A stretch of 57,235 nt of DNA from Acidaminobacter sp. JC074 (GTDB taxonomy: Bacteria; Bacillota; Clostridia; Peptostreptococcales; Acidaminobacteraceae), in assembly GCF_022496765.1 (NCBI RefSeq), contig NZ_VANV01000007.1, forward strand, positions 166,893-224,127, given 5' to 3'. The notes under the pieces were generated by a model. The model did not search any database and was not told the origin of the DNA. It saw nothing but the letters and a program-made list of their open reading frames with translations. Numbering within the stretch: position 1 is the stretch's first letter; every line of letters begins with the position of its first letter. Positions 17,509-27,486 of this stretch are shown in pieces. The translations under genes were made by a program, and so were the position numbers.

Positions 17509-18906
17509 TTATTCTACATTTAAAATCTTGATCTCGTTTAAATGGGTAAACCAAACGCCAACTCTAGATAAATCATCATTTGGCAGTACCATATAAGACT
17601 TGTCATCTAATAAGATAAAACCCTGAGACATACCATTTGATACCGTTATCTGTACTTGGTCTGCCATTATGAATCGGTCATTAACCTGATAGAAGTAGAG
17701 GTTTTGATCCTCTTTTGTATCGAAGGCCTTAACATCTTCATAAAGCTGTACTTGACCTGTTTCTTTAATCAATCGAATCATTTGCGTGTTTGTACTTGTT
17801 TGTATTTCTAAGAGCATGGCTTCAAAATCATTTAATAGGTCTACAGAAGTATCTAAAGGATAAGGCTCTAAATCTAGCTGCCAATCACTGTAAGACTCAG
17901 TATCAAAATCATAAGCCAGTACCGACTGAATCTCTATATTCTCTGTAACTTCACCTACTAAAGTAGTTGCTGTATGATCTGACCAATATATCTGAGAGAT
18001 GATTTTCTCATCTTCTACCACATCAATATAATCAATGGTCTTATGCTCAACATCATAATAACCGATACGTCTACCGATATAGTTCATATCTTCAAATACT
18101 GGCTTATCAAGAGCTTGTAGTTCCTTAGAGTAAAAATAACACACATAGGTATCATCTGGCGCCCATGACATATTTACACCGAATACATCTTCAGCATACA
18201 ACTTGCCTGAGTCAGCACCATAAATCCTAAAGTAGGATTCTTCTATTAGGTCAGTATGGTATTCTACAGACACATACCCACCAAGAGGCGATATCTGAGC
18301 ACGCTTCTGAAAATGTTCTAATAGTTCCTCATCTACTGGTGCTTTAATGGTTCTATAAAAAGACTTCTCAAAATTGTAAGTCACAAGCGTGTTCTTTTCT
18401 GCATGATAGACAAGCAGCTTAGACATGTCGTCAGAAAGCTTATAATTCAGCTTATCATTATATGAAATATCTTCAAGAATTTCTGTATACGCCAAATCAT
18501 TGATCAGACCGATGGACTTATCTTTAGTAGCCAAAAGTCCATAGCCAGGTATCTCTTTTACAATTTCGTAATCCTCAAAGTTTTCAGGTACATAGTCGGC
18601 TTCATCATAAAGCATCAACTCATAAGAAGTCATATCAAATAGATAGGAATCAAACTTTCCATCTATATCTCCTTCAATTACAAGCTTGTCGACACTTAAC
18701 CAAGTCACATTTGTAATATCATCAAAACTCTTAATGATGATTTCTTTACCAGAACTGATGATATCCTCTTGAGAAACCTCAAAGTGTTTGACCAACTTAT
18801 CTGTCACATTGGCTGATTCTTTAAAGGCAAGTGATGTGAGTCTAATAAGTAATAAGATGACTATGACGACAAATATTGATTTTTTTATTAACGATTTTCT
18901 TTCCAA
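17509..18906 (-). CDS. Membrane-anchored protein of unknown function, possible beta-propeller
   Basis: 465 residues. One N-terminal TM helix (about 10-28, SIFVVIVILLLIRLTSLA) follows a basic start, so the rest is probably outside the membrane. The remainder is repetitive beta structure with TolB/WD-like strands (TNVTWLSVDKLVIEGDIDG, MSWAPDDTYVCYFYS, QIYWSDHTATTLVGEV). I do not recognise a named family. Its ATG directly follows the stop codon of the DNA methyltransferase gene (translationally coupled), so the two are co-expressed. Whether they work together is unknown. Confidence 0.75.
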   Translation of the reverse strand: MERKSLIKKSIFVVIVILLLIRLTSLAFKESANVTDKLVKHFEVSQEDIISSGKEIIIKSFDDITNVTWLSVDKLVIEGDIDGKFDSYLFDMTSYELMLYDEADYVPENFEDYEIVKEIPGYGLLATKDKSIGLINDLAYTEILEDISYNDKLNYKLSDDMSKLLVYHAEKNTLVTYNFEKSFYRTIKAPVDEELLEHFQKRAQISPLGGYVSVEYHTDLIEESYFRIYGADSGKLYAEDVFGVNMSWAPDDTYVCYFYSKELQALDKPVFEDMNYIGRRIGYYDVEHKTIDYIDVVEDEKIISQIYWSDHTATTLVGEVTENIEIQSVLAYDFDTESYSDWQLDLEPYPLDTSVDLLNDFEAMLLEIQTSTNTQMIRLIKETGQVQLYEDVKAFDTKEDQNLYFYQVNDRFIMADQVQITVSNGMSQGFILLDDKSYMVLPNDDLSRVGVWFTHLNEIKILNVE

Positions 18907-20766
18907 TTAATTACCCCTACTGTAGAGTTCTTCCACAATTTCTATTTCTTCATTAGAGAGTTCAAAGAACTCATACAAACATGCATCAATCTCATCAGGA
19001 CTGCCCCCTAATAAGACCTTTTCCACATGCTCTTCAATTATAGCATAATTTATCATAGGAATCGGCATTCTTTGTAATGGATTTGCATATAATTCTAAAG
19101 CCTTGCCTTTTCTCTTGCCCCTGTTATAAAGCCAGAAATAGCTTATCTTGCTATTTAGGTAGCCCAGTAAAAACTTTAGGGGTCCCTCCGTAAGATAATA
19201 AACATCTGCACTTGAGTAAAAGGGCTGGTCTGTATAGGCAAAATAATTGAGATTTGCCCTTTGAGGGACAACAATCTTTTCGCCATCAAATATGGATTGA
19301 TCGCGCCCCCACTGTAATGCATACCACTCTCTTCTACCCGTTTTAACTTCTCTTCTATTTGAAAGCAGTTCTTTAAAAGGCAGGAGATGTTCATATTCTT
19401 TCATGCCCTCTTCTAAGTCACCATCCTTGACATAAAGGATATAACGCTTATCCTGGTCTAAAATTTTATAGGACCTTATCTGGCTGTTCTTATAAAAAGG
19501 CTTCATAAAAGAAGAATCCATGGGGTCATCAAAGACATAAATCGGATCCCCTTCTTTTATACCATACTGATCTATAAGTGATGGGTCCATTTTCTTTTTT
19601 ATCACAGCTTTTGTAACTTTATCAGCCCCACTCACAATTCCTTGATTGATTTTTACAACCTGACCAAGCGTTGTTAAGGACTTGGATAATATTTTATTTA
19701 TAATGTCATAGTAGACCTTGTTTTCATATAAGAGAATGTGGTCAGTTTCAGAAAAAATCTTATTCTGCAAAACCATGTACTGGGTCTCAGTCAACCGGTT
19801 TAAAGACTTAAGTTTGGTCTGCGCGATGACATTGATCGAAACTTCCTCTACATGGACCTTTGTAAAAGAGAATATGAGATTATGCATGCCTTTGGCTTCA
19901 GAAAACATTTTGCATTCATCTAGGTTAATGAGTCTGACAAAAGACACATTTTCCTTAAGAAAAGCTCTTAACTTATTAGCACCATCTGCTGTAATGAAAT
20001 AATTGGTCGTAATGTAAAATAAGAGACCATCTTCTTTTAAGTATTTATAACCCTTGTAAATAAAGAAGTAAAATAAGTCCATTCTACCTTCATAGCCATC
20101 TAAGTGCTTATAACCATCAAAGAGTGCCTTATGGCCCTTCTCACCCACATAAGGGGGATTGCCGATAATCAGATCAAACTGATAATCTTCCCTAGAAAGC
20201 AAGGTATCTCCTAGTATGATATTAACTTGATTCAGTTGACCACCTTCATTTAAAGCCATGTCTAAAAGCAGTAAGTGATAGATTTCTAGCGGTTCTTCTT
20301 GTAAGTCAAAGCCGTAAACCCGGTCTATAATCTGGTCTATCTCATATGGGTGGTTAAGTGATTTATAATAAGAAATCATCATCTTTATTGCCGCTACTAA
20401 AAAAACACCACTACCACATGCTATATCTGCAAGCTTAATCTTATCTAGACTCAAAGCCAGTTCTTCATTGGAAAGTGCATAGGGCTCTATAAAAAAGCGC
20501 TTGTCAATATTATAGTCTCTATAGTAGTCCTGAAAAGCCATTGAAACCATTTTTTCAGCAAGTGCATAAGGCGTGTAGTAAGAACCTGTTAAGATTCTCT
20601 GTTCATTTTCGATATAACGGTCATAATAATGCATGAGATCTTCATCATAAATCTCAACATCACAAAAAACGTAAGACTTGTTCAAGCAATGATTCACTTG
20701 TTCAAGATTTATAGAGTGTTTTTTTGATATATAGGTTGCCAGTACATCATGGATATTGTCTGTCAT
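18907..20766 (-). CDS. Eco57I/TaqI-like N6-adenine DNA methyltransferase, apparently orphan
   Basis: 619 residues. Motif I ADIACGSG at 114-121 binds SAM, motif IV NPPY is at 203-206, and the GSYYTPYALAEKM motif X region is at about 61-73: the gamma-class order X-I-IV. A C-terminal TaqI_C-like target-recognition region ends with FLLGYLNSKISYFWLYNRG. At this length the nuclease domain of type IIG enzymes is absent, and no restriction gene is adjacent. It could be an orphan regulatory methyltransferase like CamA of C. difficile, but orthology is not shown. It starts just downstream of a terminator, so expression may depend on read-through or a promoter I cannot place. Confidence 0.85.
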   Translation of the reverse strand: MTDNIHDVLATYISKKHSINLEQVNHCLNKSYVFCDVEIYDEDLMHYYDRYIENEQRILTGSYYTPYALAEKMVSMAFQDYYRDYNIDKRFFIEPYALSNEELALSLDKIKLADIACGSGVFLVAAIKMMISYYKSLNHPYEIDQIIDRVYGFDLQEEPLEIYHLLLLDMALNEGGQLNQVNIILGDTLLSREDYQFDLIIGNPPYVGEKGHKALFDGYKHLDGYEGRMDLFYFFIYKGYKYLKEDGLLFYITTNYFITADGANKLRAFLKENVSFVRLINLDECKMFSEAKGMHNLIFSFTKVHVEEVSINVIAQTKLKSLNRLTETQYMVLQNKIFSETDHILLYENKVYYDIINKILSKSLTTLGQVVKINQGIVSGADKVTKAVIKKKMDPSLIDQYGIKEGDPIYVFDDPMDSSFMKPFYKNSQIRSYKILDQDKRYILYVKDGDLEEGMKEYEHLLPFKELLSNRREVKTGRREWYALQWGRDQSIFDGEKIVVPQRANLNYFAYTDQPFYSSADVYYLTEGPLKFLLGYLNSKISYFWLYNRGKRKGKALELYANPLQRMPIPMINYAIIEEHVEKVLLGGSPDEIDACLYEFFELSNEEIEIVEELYSRGN

Positions 20767-20776
20767 ATTTACCTCT

Positions 20777-20801
20777 AAAAAAAGCCTGACAATGTCAGGC
20801 T
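20777..20801 (-). terminator. Terminator between the 142-residue gene and the methyltransferase gene
   Basis: AGCCTGAC-AAT-GTCAGGCT stem (20783-20790, 20794-20801) overlapping the stop codon, with seven U after it on the minus strand. Confidence 0.88.
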
Positions 20802-21228
20802 ATTTGCTCTTTTTCTTATATTTACCATCAGCGACCTTGGTGACGCCATCTATTGTTTGTATAATCTCATCTACCAATAAATCAAAATCTGGAATTGATA
20901 TGTCGACTTGTTTCTTCTTTAAGTACTTCATAATCGTAATCATACGGATATGATAAGAGTTAGGATTCTTAAAGTATGGATGCTTCTCTATCAGCTTTTT
21001 AATAGCATCCCTATCTACATTTTGTAGGTCCAGTTTGTTTTGTGACTCGATTTGTTTTTCAATAGTTGTTAAGTATGTCGATAACTTCTCCTTATGATTC
21101 GCATCATCTTCAATCATTTCTTTAATATCTTTGATGAGCTCATCCACACCAATGGTCAGTACTTCTGAGTTATTGGCGGAGGGTGCATCATCAGCATTTT
21201 CAGGTAAATCTGAAAAAACCATTTTCAT
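20800..21228 (-). CDS. Hypothetical protein, 142 residues, helical
   Basis: A start at 21228 (MKMVFSDLPENADDA) is preferred because AAAGGAG lies seven to eight nt upstream. The longer frame from 21291 lacks an SD. The protein is charged and predicted helical: an acidic stretch, a helix around DELIKDIKEMIEDDANHKEKL that may be a coiled coil, a middle segment HPYFKNPNSYHIRMITIMKYLKKK, and a basic Lys-rich tail. I recognise no family. It lies between the 294-residue unknown and the methyltransferase, with a terminator after it. Confidence 0.6.
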   Translation of the reverse strand: MKMVFSDLPENADDAPSANNSEVLTIGVDELIKDIKEMIEDDANHKEKLSTYLTTIEKQIESQNKLDLQNVDRDAIKKLIEKHPYFKNPNSYHIRMITIMKYLKKKQVDISIPDFDLLVDEIIQTIDGVTKVADGKYKKKSK

Positions 21229-21291
21229 TGCATTTCTCCTTTCATAAAACGATAACATTTTCATTTTACTATCATTTCTTATAACTGTCAA

Positions 21292-22176
21292 TTATTCTAG
21301 TAAGTCATCCAGTCCTAATTCCAAATCCTTAATAAATACTGCTGAATCACCAGCATACTTATGGATAAGAGACTTCCCAATATCAAGTATGGTTTGCGAC
21401 TTAGCTTCTAACTCTATTTTGTGAGAAGTCACCAAAGCTTCTCCAATTTGAACACCATCATCTAAAACAACTAAAGTCATTTCATCTTCATATGTTTCTA
21501 AGATTTGAAAGTGATCTGTATTTAAAAGCATATCCAATACAAGTTCTCTTTCTTTAATGGCATATTCTGCTACATAAACAACCATATCATCATCTTCCAT
21601 CATTTCATTTTCGTAGTAATGGATGATATTTGTCAGATGGTAAATCAACTGAGAGTTATCTTTGATAAAGTCTTCTATGCCCATCGGTGCATTTGAAGAA
21701 CAGTATTCATTGTATTTGTTCATAATCGATTGTCTAATGGTCATTTCAAGTTCTGCACCATAAAACTCTGGATTATCTACAACAAGATACTTGCCTTCTA
21801 CAGGATAAATCCTTACACTTACCAGGTCATTGTTCTCAAAAGTCTCTGATGATTCTATGACATAGTCTACTGCAGTAAACAAATCTTTAAATACAATTTT
21901 GTTCTTTTCAAAGATGACTTTAAAGACAGAATGAATTGAGTTCATCAAAACATCTTTCATTTCATCTTCTAATATAAGTTCTGCCATGGTCTCGCCTTTA
22001 GCGTTTCTATAATCATGAATCAACCACTGATTAAAACCATGTTCTATATCTAAATCCATATCATATGAGTTAAAGGGTCTCTTATAAATTTCAAAAGCAG
22101 CCTTGACATCTAACTGATAGTTTTCCGATACTTCCGTTAAAACTTTATCGACTGCTTGACTAATTCTGTTTAACAT
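21292..22176 (-). CDS. Hypothetical protein, 294 residues, acidic
   Basis: A soluble, strongly acidic protein, mixed alpha/beta, with no signal peptide, TM segment or catalytic motif that I can identify. Visible stretches are KGETMAELILEDEMKDVLMNSIHSVFKVIF, a beta-hairpin-like LVSVRIYPVEGKYLVVDNPEF, and a C-terminus ending KDLELGLDDLLE. Strong SD TTAGGAGGC. First gene of a possible unit with the 142-residue gene. I do not assign a function. Confidence 0.7.
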   Translation of the reverse strand: MLNRISQAVDKVLTEVSENYQLDVKAAFEIYKRPFNSYDMDLDIEHGFNQWLIHDYRNAKGETMAELILEDEMKDVLMNSIHSVFKVIFEKNKIVFKDLFTAVDYVIESSETFENNDLVSVRIYPVEGKYLVVDNPEFYGAELEMTIRQSIMNKYNEYCSSNAPMGIEDFIKDNSQLIYHLTNIIHYYENEMMEDDDMVVYVAEYAIKERELVLDMLLNTDHFQILETYEDEMTLVVLDDGVQIGEALVTSHKIELEAKSQTILDIGKSLIHKYAGDSAVFIKDLELGLDDLLE

Positions 22177-22316
22177 AATTGCCTCCTAATATTGTTCTTG
22201 ACTTCAATTTAACACGATATTGAAAAAAACACTACTTATTTAATAGTTTTTTCATGAAAATGTCTTTTATTGGGGTATCATTATATAAAAGATTCCTTAA
22301 TTTAGAAGCGAAAGTC

Positions 22317-22345
22317 TTTAGAGACTTATAAAAATATCTTATAAT
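22317..22345 (+). promoter_or_regulatory. Promoter of the PepF-like lipoprotein gene
   Basis: -35 TTTAGA (22317-22322), 17 bp, -10 TATAAT (22340-22345). SD AAGGAGGA precedes ATG at 22369. The short dyad AGTCT/AGACT overlaps the -35. Confidence 0.6.
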
Positions 22346-22368
22346 GACCATATAACAAGGAGGACATA

Positions 22369-24357
22369 ATGAAAAGCAATTCAAAATTATTCGTTCTAGT
22401 ACTTTCATTATTATTAGTTTTTACAGCTATAGGATGTGAAGATAATACTGGAAACGAACCGGTAGAAAATGCGCTTGCTACAGAAAATCAAGTAGAAAAT
22501 CAGACACCTGAAGCAACTGCAGAGGAAACGGAAACAGAAGCTGTTGAAGATACAGAGACAGATCTTGTTGAAGATACGGAAACAGACCAAGAGGTAGAAG
22601 ATCCTGGCTTCAAACGATCTGATGTACCAGATGAATACAAGTGGGACTTAGAAAAAGTTTATACAAACACAGATGCATTTATGGCTGATGTGGAAAATGT
22701 AAGAAAATCATTTAAACTCTTTTCTAAAAATCAAAACACATTCACTTCAAACTACAAGACATTTTCTGAAACATTGATGGCTTATGAGGATACCAAAAGA
22801 ATCAATGACAAACTCTATGTGTTTGCAACCCTGCAGGCTCATACAGATACTTCAAACACAGATTTTTCTGATTTAGAAGATATCGCAGCTGAACTAGATA
22901 CTGATTTAAGTGAAGCGACATCATACTTCTATCCTGAAATCGCAAACATGGATAGCACCCTTCTTAATTCTTACATGGCCAATGAAGAAATGAAAGAATT
23001 ACAGCCATACGTGGATAGGATTTTAAGATCAAAGCCATATATCTTATCAGTAGAAGAGGAAGCTTTACTCGCTCAAGCACAGATTCTTTATGAAGTACCT
23101 GAATCAATCTATGATGCATACAACTACAATACTGATTTAAGTGACTACCTACCCGAGCCTGACTTCACATTATTCTGGACAGGTACAAGAGAAGACAGAA
23201 AAGACATCTTAACAGACTACTATGCTAAAACTACTTTAGGTAACGATCTATTAGCTGAGATTTATGAATCTGAAATCAAGAAGAACACTTTCTTTGCAAA
23301 GGCTTCTAACTTCGATTCAGCATTAGATGCAGCCTTATTCAACGATGGTATCACTAGAAATGAATATGATAAAGTTTTTGAAATCACTCATGACAACCTA
23401 GACATACTACACAAGTGGATTTCAATTAAGAAAGAACTTTTAGATGTAGATAAGGTTTATTACTACGACCAATACTCACCACTTATTGAAACTGAGCAGA
23501 GAGTGGTTTACTTTGATGAAGCCAAAGAAATCATTTATGCAGCCTTAGCACCACTTGGCGATAAGTACATCAGTGATTTAAGAGAAGGTTTTGGTTCTCG
23601 TTGGGCAGATGTTTTTGCTACAGATGACAAGTATGAAGGTGGTTATCAATGGGGAACTTTTGACACAGATCCATTTGTTTTACTTAACTACTATGGACAA
23701 ATTACAGATGTGTCTACAGCAGCTCACGAGATGGGCCATGCTTTAAACTTTAAGTATACCAATGAAACACAAGATTACTTCTCAGCTATAGTGCCTATCT
23801 TCAATGCAGAAATCGCATCAACAACAAACGAGGTGATGGTCTTTGAATATAGAATCGCCAATGCTCAAACAAAAATGGAGAAACAGGAAGCCCTTTTAAA
23901 CTACATTGAACTTATAGAAAACACCATCTTTACACAGATGATCTATGCCGACTTCGAAAAACGCGCCTATGAAGCTTATGAAGCTGGTGAGCCAATCAGT
24001 GCTGAACTATTTAACAACCTGATGGGACAAGTTTTAGTAGAGTATTATGGACCGGATTACGGTTTAGATGAAGTTGCAACTTACCAGTGGTCTGAAATTC
24101 CACATTTCTACAATGCTTATTATGTGTATAAGTACGCAACAGGTTTATCAGCAGGACTCAACTTCTCTGATAACATCTTAAATGGTGATCAAGAAGACGT
24201 TGATAAGTACTTAACTTATTTATCAGCAGGTTCATCAGAATTGCCACTGCCACTGCTAAAAAAAGCTGGCGTAGATTTCTCTACAGGTGAGCCACTTCAA
24301 AAAGCATTTGATAAGTTCGAATCGCTCGTTGATGAGTTTTACGAAACTTTAAAATAA
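22369..24357 (+). CDS. M3-family oligoendopeptidase F-like lipoprotein
   Basis: Zinc metallopeptidase of the PepF/M3B type, which cleaves short peptides. 662 residues. A lipoprotein signal ends at Cys23 (FTAIGC), followed by an acidic Glu/Thr-rich linker with TETD repeats (about 25-80), then the N-terminal PepF region (YKWDLEKVYTN) and the catalytic domain with HEMGH near 453-457 and a downstream Glu in the FNAEIASTTNEVM segment. Most PepF enzymes are cytosolic. This one should be tethered outside the membrane and digest external peptides. Monocistronic, with its own promoter and terminator. Confidence 0.92.
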   Translation: MKSNSKLFVLVLSLLLVFTAIGCEDNTGNEPVENALATENQVENQTPEATAEETETEAVEDTETDLVEDTETDQEVEDPGFKRSDVPDEYKWDLEKVYTNTDAFMADVENVRKSFKLFSKNQNTFTSNYKTFSETLMAYEDTKRINDKLYVFATLQAHTDTSNTDFSDLEDIAAELDTDLSEATSYFYPEIANMDSTLLNSYMANEEMKELQPYVDRILRSKPYILSVEEEALLAQAQILYEVPESIYDAYNYNTDLSDYLPEPDFTLFWTGTREDRKDILTDYYAKTTLGNDLLAEIYESEIKKNTFFAKASNFDSALDAALFNDGITRNEYDKVFEITHDNLDILHKWISIKKELLDVDKVYYYDQYSPLIETEQRVVYFDEAKEIIYAALAPLGDKYISDLREGFGSRWADVFATDDKYEGGYQWGTFDTDPFVLLNYYGQITDVSTAAHEMGHALNFKYTNETQDYFSAIVPIFNAEIASTTNEVMVFEYRIANAQTKMEKQEALLNYIELIENTIFTQMIYADFEKRAYEAYEAGEPISAELFNNLMGQVLVEYYGPDYGLDEVATYQWSEIPHFYNAYYVYKYATGLSAGLNFSDNILNGDQEDVDKYLTYLSAGSSELPLPLLKKAGVDFSTGEPLQKAFDKFESLVDEFYETLK

Positions 24358-24365
24358 GTCTTAAG

Positions 24366-24392
24366 AAATAAGTCGAAAGACTTATTTTTTTT
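24366..24392 (+). terminator. Terminator of the PepF-like gene
   Basis: AATAAGTC-GAAA-GACTTATT stem followed by T8. Confidence 0.92.
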
Positions 24393-24433
24393 AGTAATTA
24401 GGCGTATACTGAATGTGTAAAGAGGTGACCCAT

Positions 24434-24919
24434 ATGAAAAGAATTCTAATCTGTTACTATTCTAGAACACACTCAACAAAAGAAGTTTGTGAAAATATAA
24501 AAGAAACGCTTGATGAGTCATTCGAAGTTACACTAAGACCCATTAGTTCTGTTCATGACATCAAGGATTATGAAACCGTTATTATAGCCGCCCCTGTTCA
24601 TGGGATGAATTGGCATCAAACGGCCTATGACTTTGTCACTACTAATCAGGCTATTTTAAAGAAGAAAGAAGTCATCTATATCGCCCTTGCTTCACTTGCT
24701 TATCAAGGACGTAATTTCTGGCAAAAGAAAGTATTTAAATCGCTTGAAAGACCAAGTAAGATTGTCAATCCTATGGAAACTGCAATCTTTGGAGGACTTG
24801 TCAGCGACACGCCTAAAATTGTTGGTGGCATCCTCGGTATACCGAAAAATGCTAAAAGAGACCAAAGAGACTGGAACATGATTGAAGCATGGAAGAAAAA
24901 CTTAATCAAACATTTGTAA
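24434..24919 (+). CDS. Flavodoxin-domain protein
   Basis: 161 residues from ATG 24434 (MKRILICYYSRTHSTKE). AAAGAGGTG lies just upstream, so the longer frame from 24413 is rejected. The N-terminal beta strand and phosphate-loop-like SRTHSTKEV, then VIIAAPVHGMNWH and a later aromatic/flavin region, fit the flavodoxin_5/HemG-like fold that binds FMN and transfers electrons. The partner is unknown. An inverted repeat GGAACTTC/GAAGTTCC at about 24920-24941 follows and may act as a weak terminator. Confidence 0.75.
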   Translation: MKRILICYYSRTHSTKEVCENIKETLDESFEVTLRPISSVHDIKDYETVIIAAPVHGMNWHQTAYDFVTTNQAILKKKEVIYIALASLAYQGRNFWQKKVFKSLERPSKIVNPMETAIFGGLVSDTPKIVGGILGIPKNAKRDQRDWNMIEAWKKNLIKHL

Positions 24920-24948
24920 GGAACTTCATCACGAAGTTCCTTTATTGT

Positions 24949-24980
24949 AAAAAAAAAGAACTGACATAAAGTCAGTTCTT
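24949..24980 (-). terminator. Terminator of gdhA
   Basis: AAGAACTGAC/GTCAGTTCTT stem around ATAAA with a long U run on the minus strand. Confidence 0.9.
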
Positions 24981-24988
24981 AGTTATTA

Positions 24989-26560
<1,572 letters not shown>

Positions 26561-26626
26561 TCAAAGCAATTAAAATTTTCAGAAAATTGCATAATGCGAC
26601 TTATTTTATTCAAATTTCAATACCCT

Positions 26627-26655
26627 TTGACTTTCTATAGACTTTTATTTATACT
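26627..26655 (+). promoter_or_regulatory. Promoter of the DUF1294 gene
   Basis: -35 TTGACT (26627-26632), 17 bp, -10 TATACT (26650-26655). SD CAGGAGGT precedes the ATG at 26679. Confidence 0.8.
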
Positions 26656-26678
26656 GAATCTACAGGTCAGGAGGTAGT

Positions 26679-26963
26679 ATGTCCTATCAATATATTATCC
26701 CTATTTTTATAGGTGTGAACATTTTTTCTCTTATACTTGTGGGTGTTGATAAACTGAAAGCTATACGCCAATCTTATCGCATCTCTGAAAAGGCACTTTT
26801 TCTAAGTGCTCTGCCATTTTCAAGCTATGGCTTCTATCTGGGTATGAAGTTGTTTCACCATAAGACTAAGAAGCGTTATTTCAAGTTGGGTAGTTATTTT
26901 CTCATGATTTTACACACCCTATTGATCCTATATAGTTTGAAGTCACAACTATCATTTGCTTGA
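26679..26963 (+). CDS. DUF1294 family small membrane protein
   Basis: 94 residues, three hydrophobic segments. The signature is N-terminal NIFSLILVGVDKLKAIRQSYRISEKALFLSAL followed by GFYLGMKLFHHKTKK, as in DUF1294 proteins (some are fused to cold-shock domains elsewhere). Function unknown. It is followed after 37 nt by the PH-like membrane gene on the same strand. Confidence 0.85.
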   Translation: MSYQYIIPIFIGVNIFSLILVGVDKLKAIRQSYRISEKALFLSALPFSSYGFYLGMKLFHHKTKKRYFKLGSYFLMILHTLLILYSLKSQLSFA

Positions 26964-27000
26964 ATATTTAGTTAATTAAAGATTTAAGGAGGAAAACTCA

Positions 27001-27462
27001 TTGAAAGTAAAATATAAGAACATTTTAACGTGGAAAATAATGGCCGTTGTATGGTTTGCCCTTGCTGGCTTTGTTTATATCAGATGGATTGCCAATGCAC
27101 CAGAAGAGTTCTTAATTCAAAGAGCTGTATTTGTACTTGGTCTAGTCATCCTTATTGGTATTTACTATTTATTAATGCCACGCATCAATTACATCATCAT
27201 GGATGATGAGAAAATCAGTATTCACAAGTCTAGTGTTATCATCAGACAAAAGATAAAAAAAGCAGACTTAGAATGCTGTCGAGTAAAAGAAAGAGATTTA
27301 GAATTCCATTTAAAAAATGGTAAATCATATGCCATTCATTTAGACTGGTGTGACAAGGAACAAGTTATTTCATTCATCAGAAAGCTACAAGCTAATATCA
27401 ATGTTTATGAAGGTGAAACACATACAAGCATCAACTTAAGCAATATAGAAACACTAAAATAA
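27001..27462 (+). CDS. Two-TM membrane protein with PH-like cytoplasmic domain
   Basis: 153 residues. The start is TTG at 27001, eight nt after AAGGAGG. Two TM helices (about 11-28 and 41-60) are followed by a beta-rich domain (about 65-140; ISIHKSSVIIRQKIKKADLECCRV, LEFHLKNGKSYAIHL) that resembles the bacterial PH fold. Function unknown. Confidence 0.65.
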   Translation: MKVKYKNILTWKIMAVVWFALAGFVYIRWIANAPEEFLIQRAVFVLGLVILIGIYYLLMPRINYIIMDDEKISIHKSSVIIRQKIKKADLECCRVKERDLEFHLKNGKSYAIHLDWCDKEQVISFIRKLQANINVYEGETHTSINLSNIETLK

Positions 27463-27486
27463 AACTGCAGAAATGCAGTTTTTTTA
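27463..27486. terminator. Bidirectional terminator between convergent genes
   Basis: AACTGCA-GAAA-TGCAGTT stem with T7 on the plus strand and a U-rich tail (TTATTTTAG) on the minus strand. Confidence 0.85.

Noticed and set aside
18907..22176. Complete restriction-modification or known defence system
   Set aside because: Only the methyltransferase is recognisable. No nuclease, helicase or specificity gene is seen, so I do not name a system.
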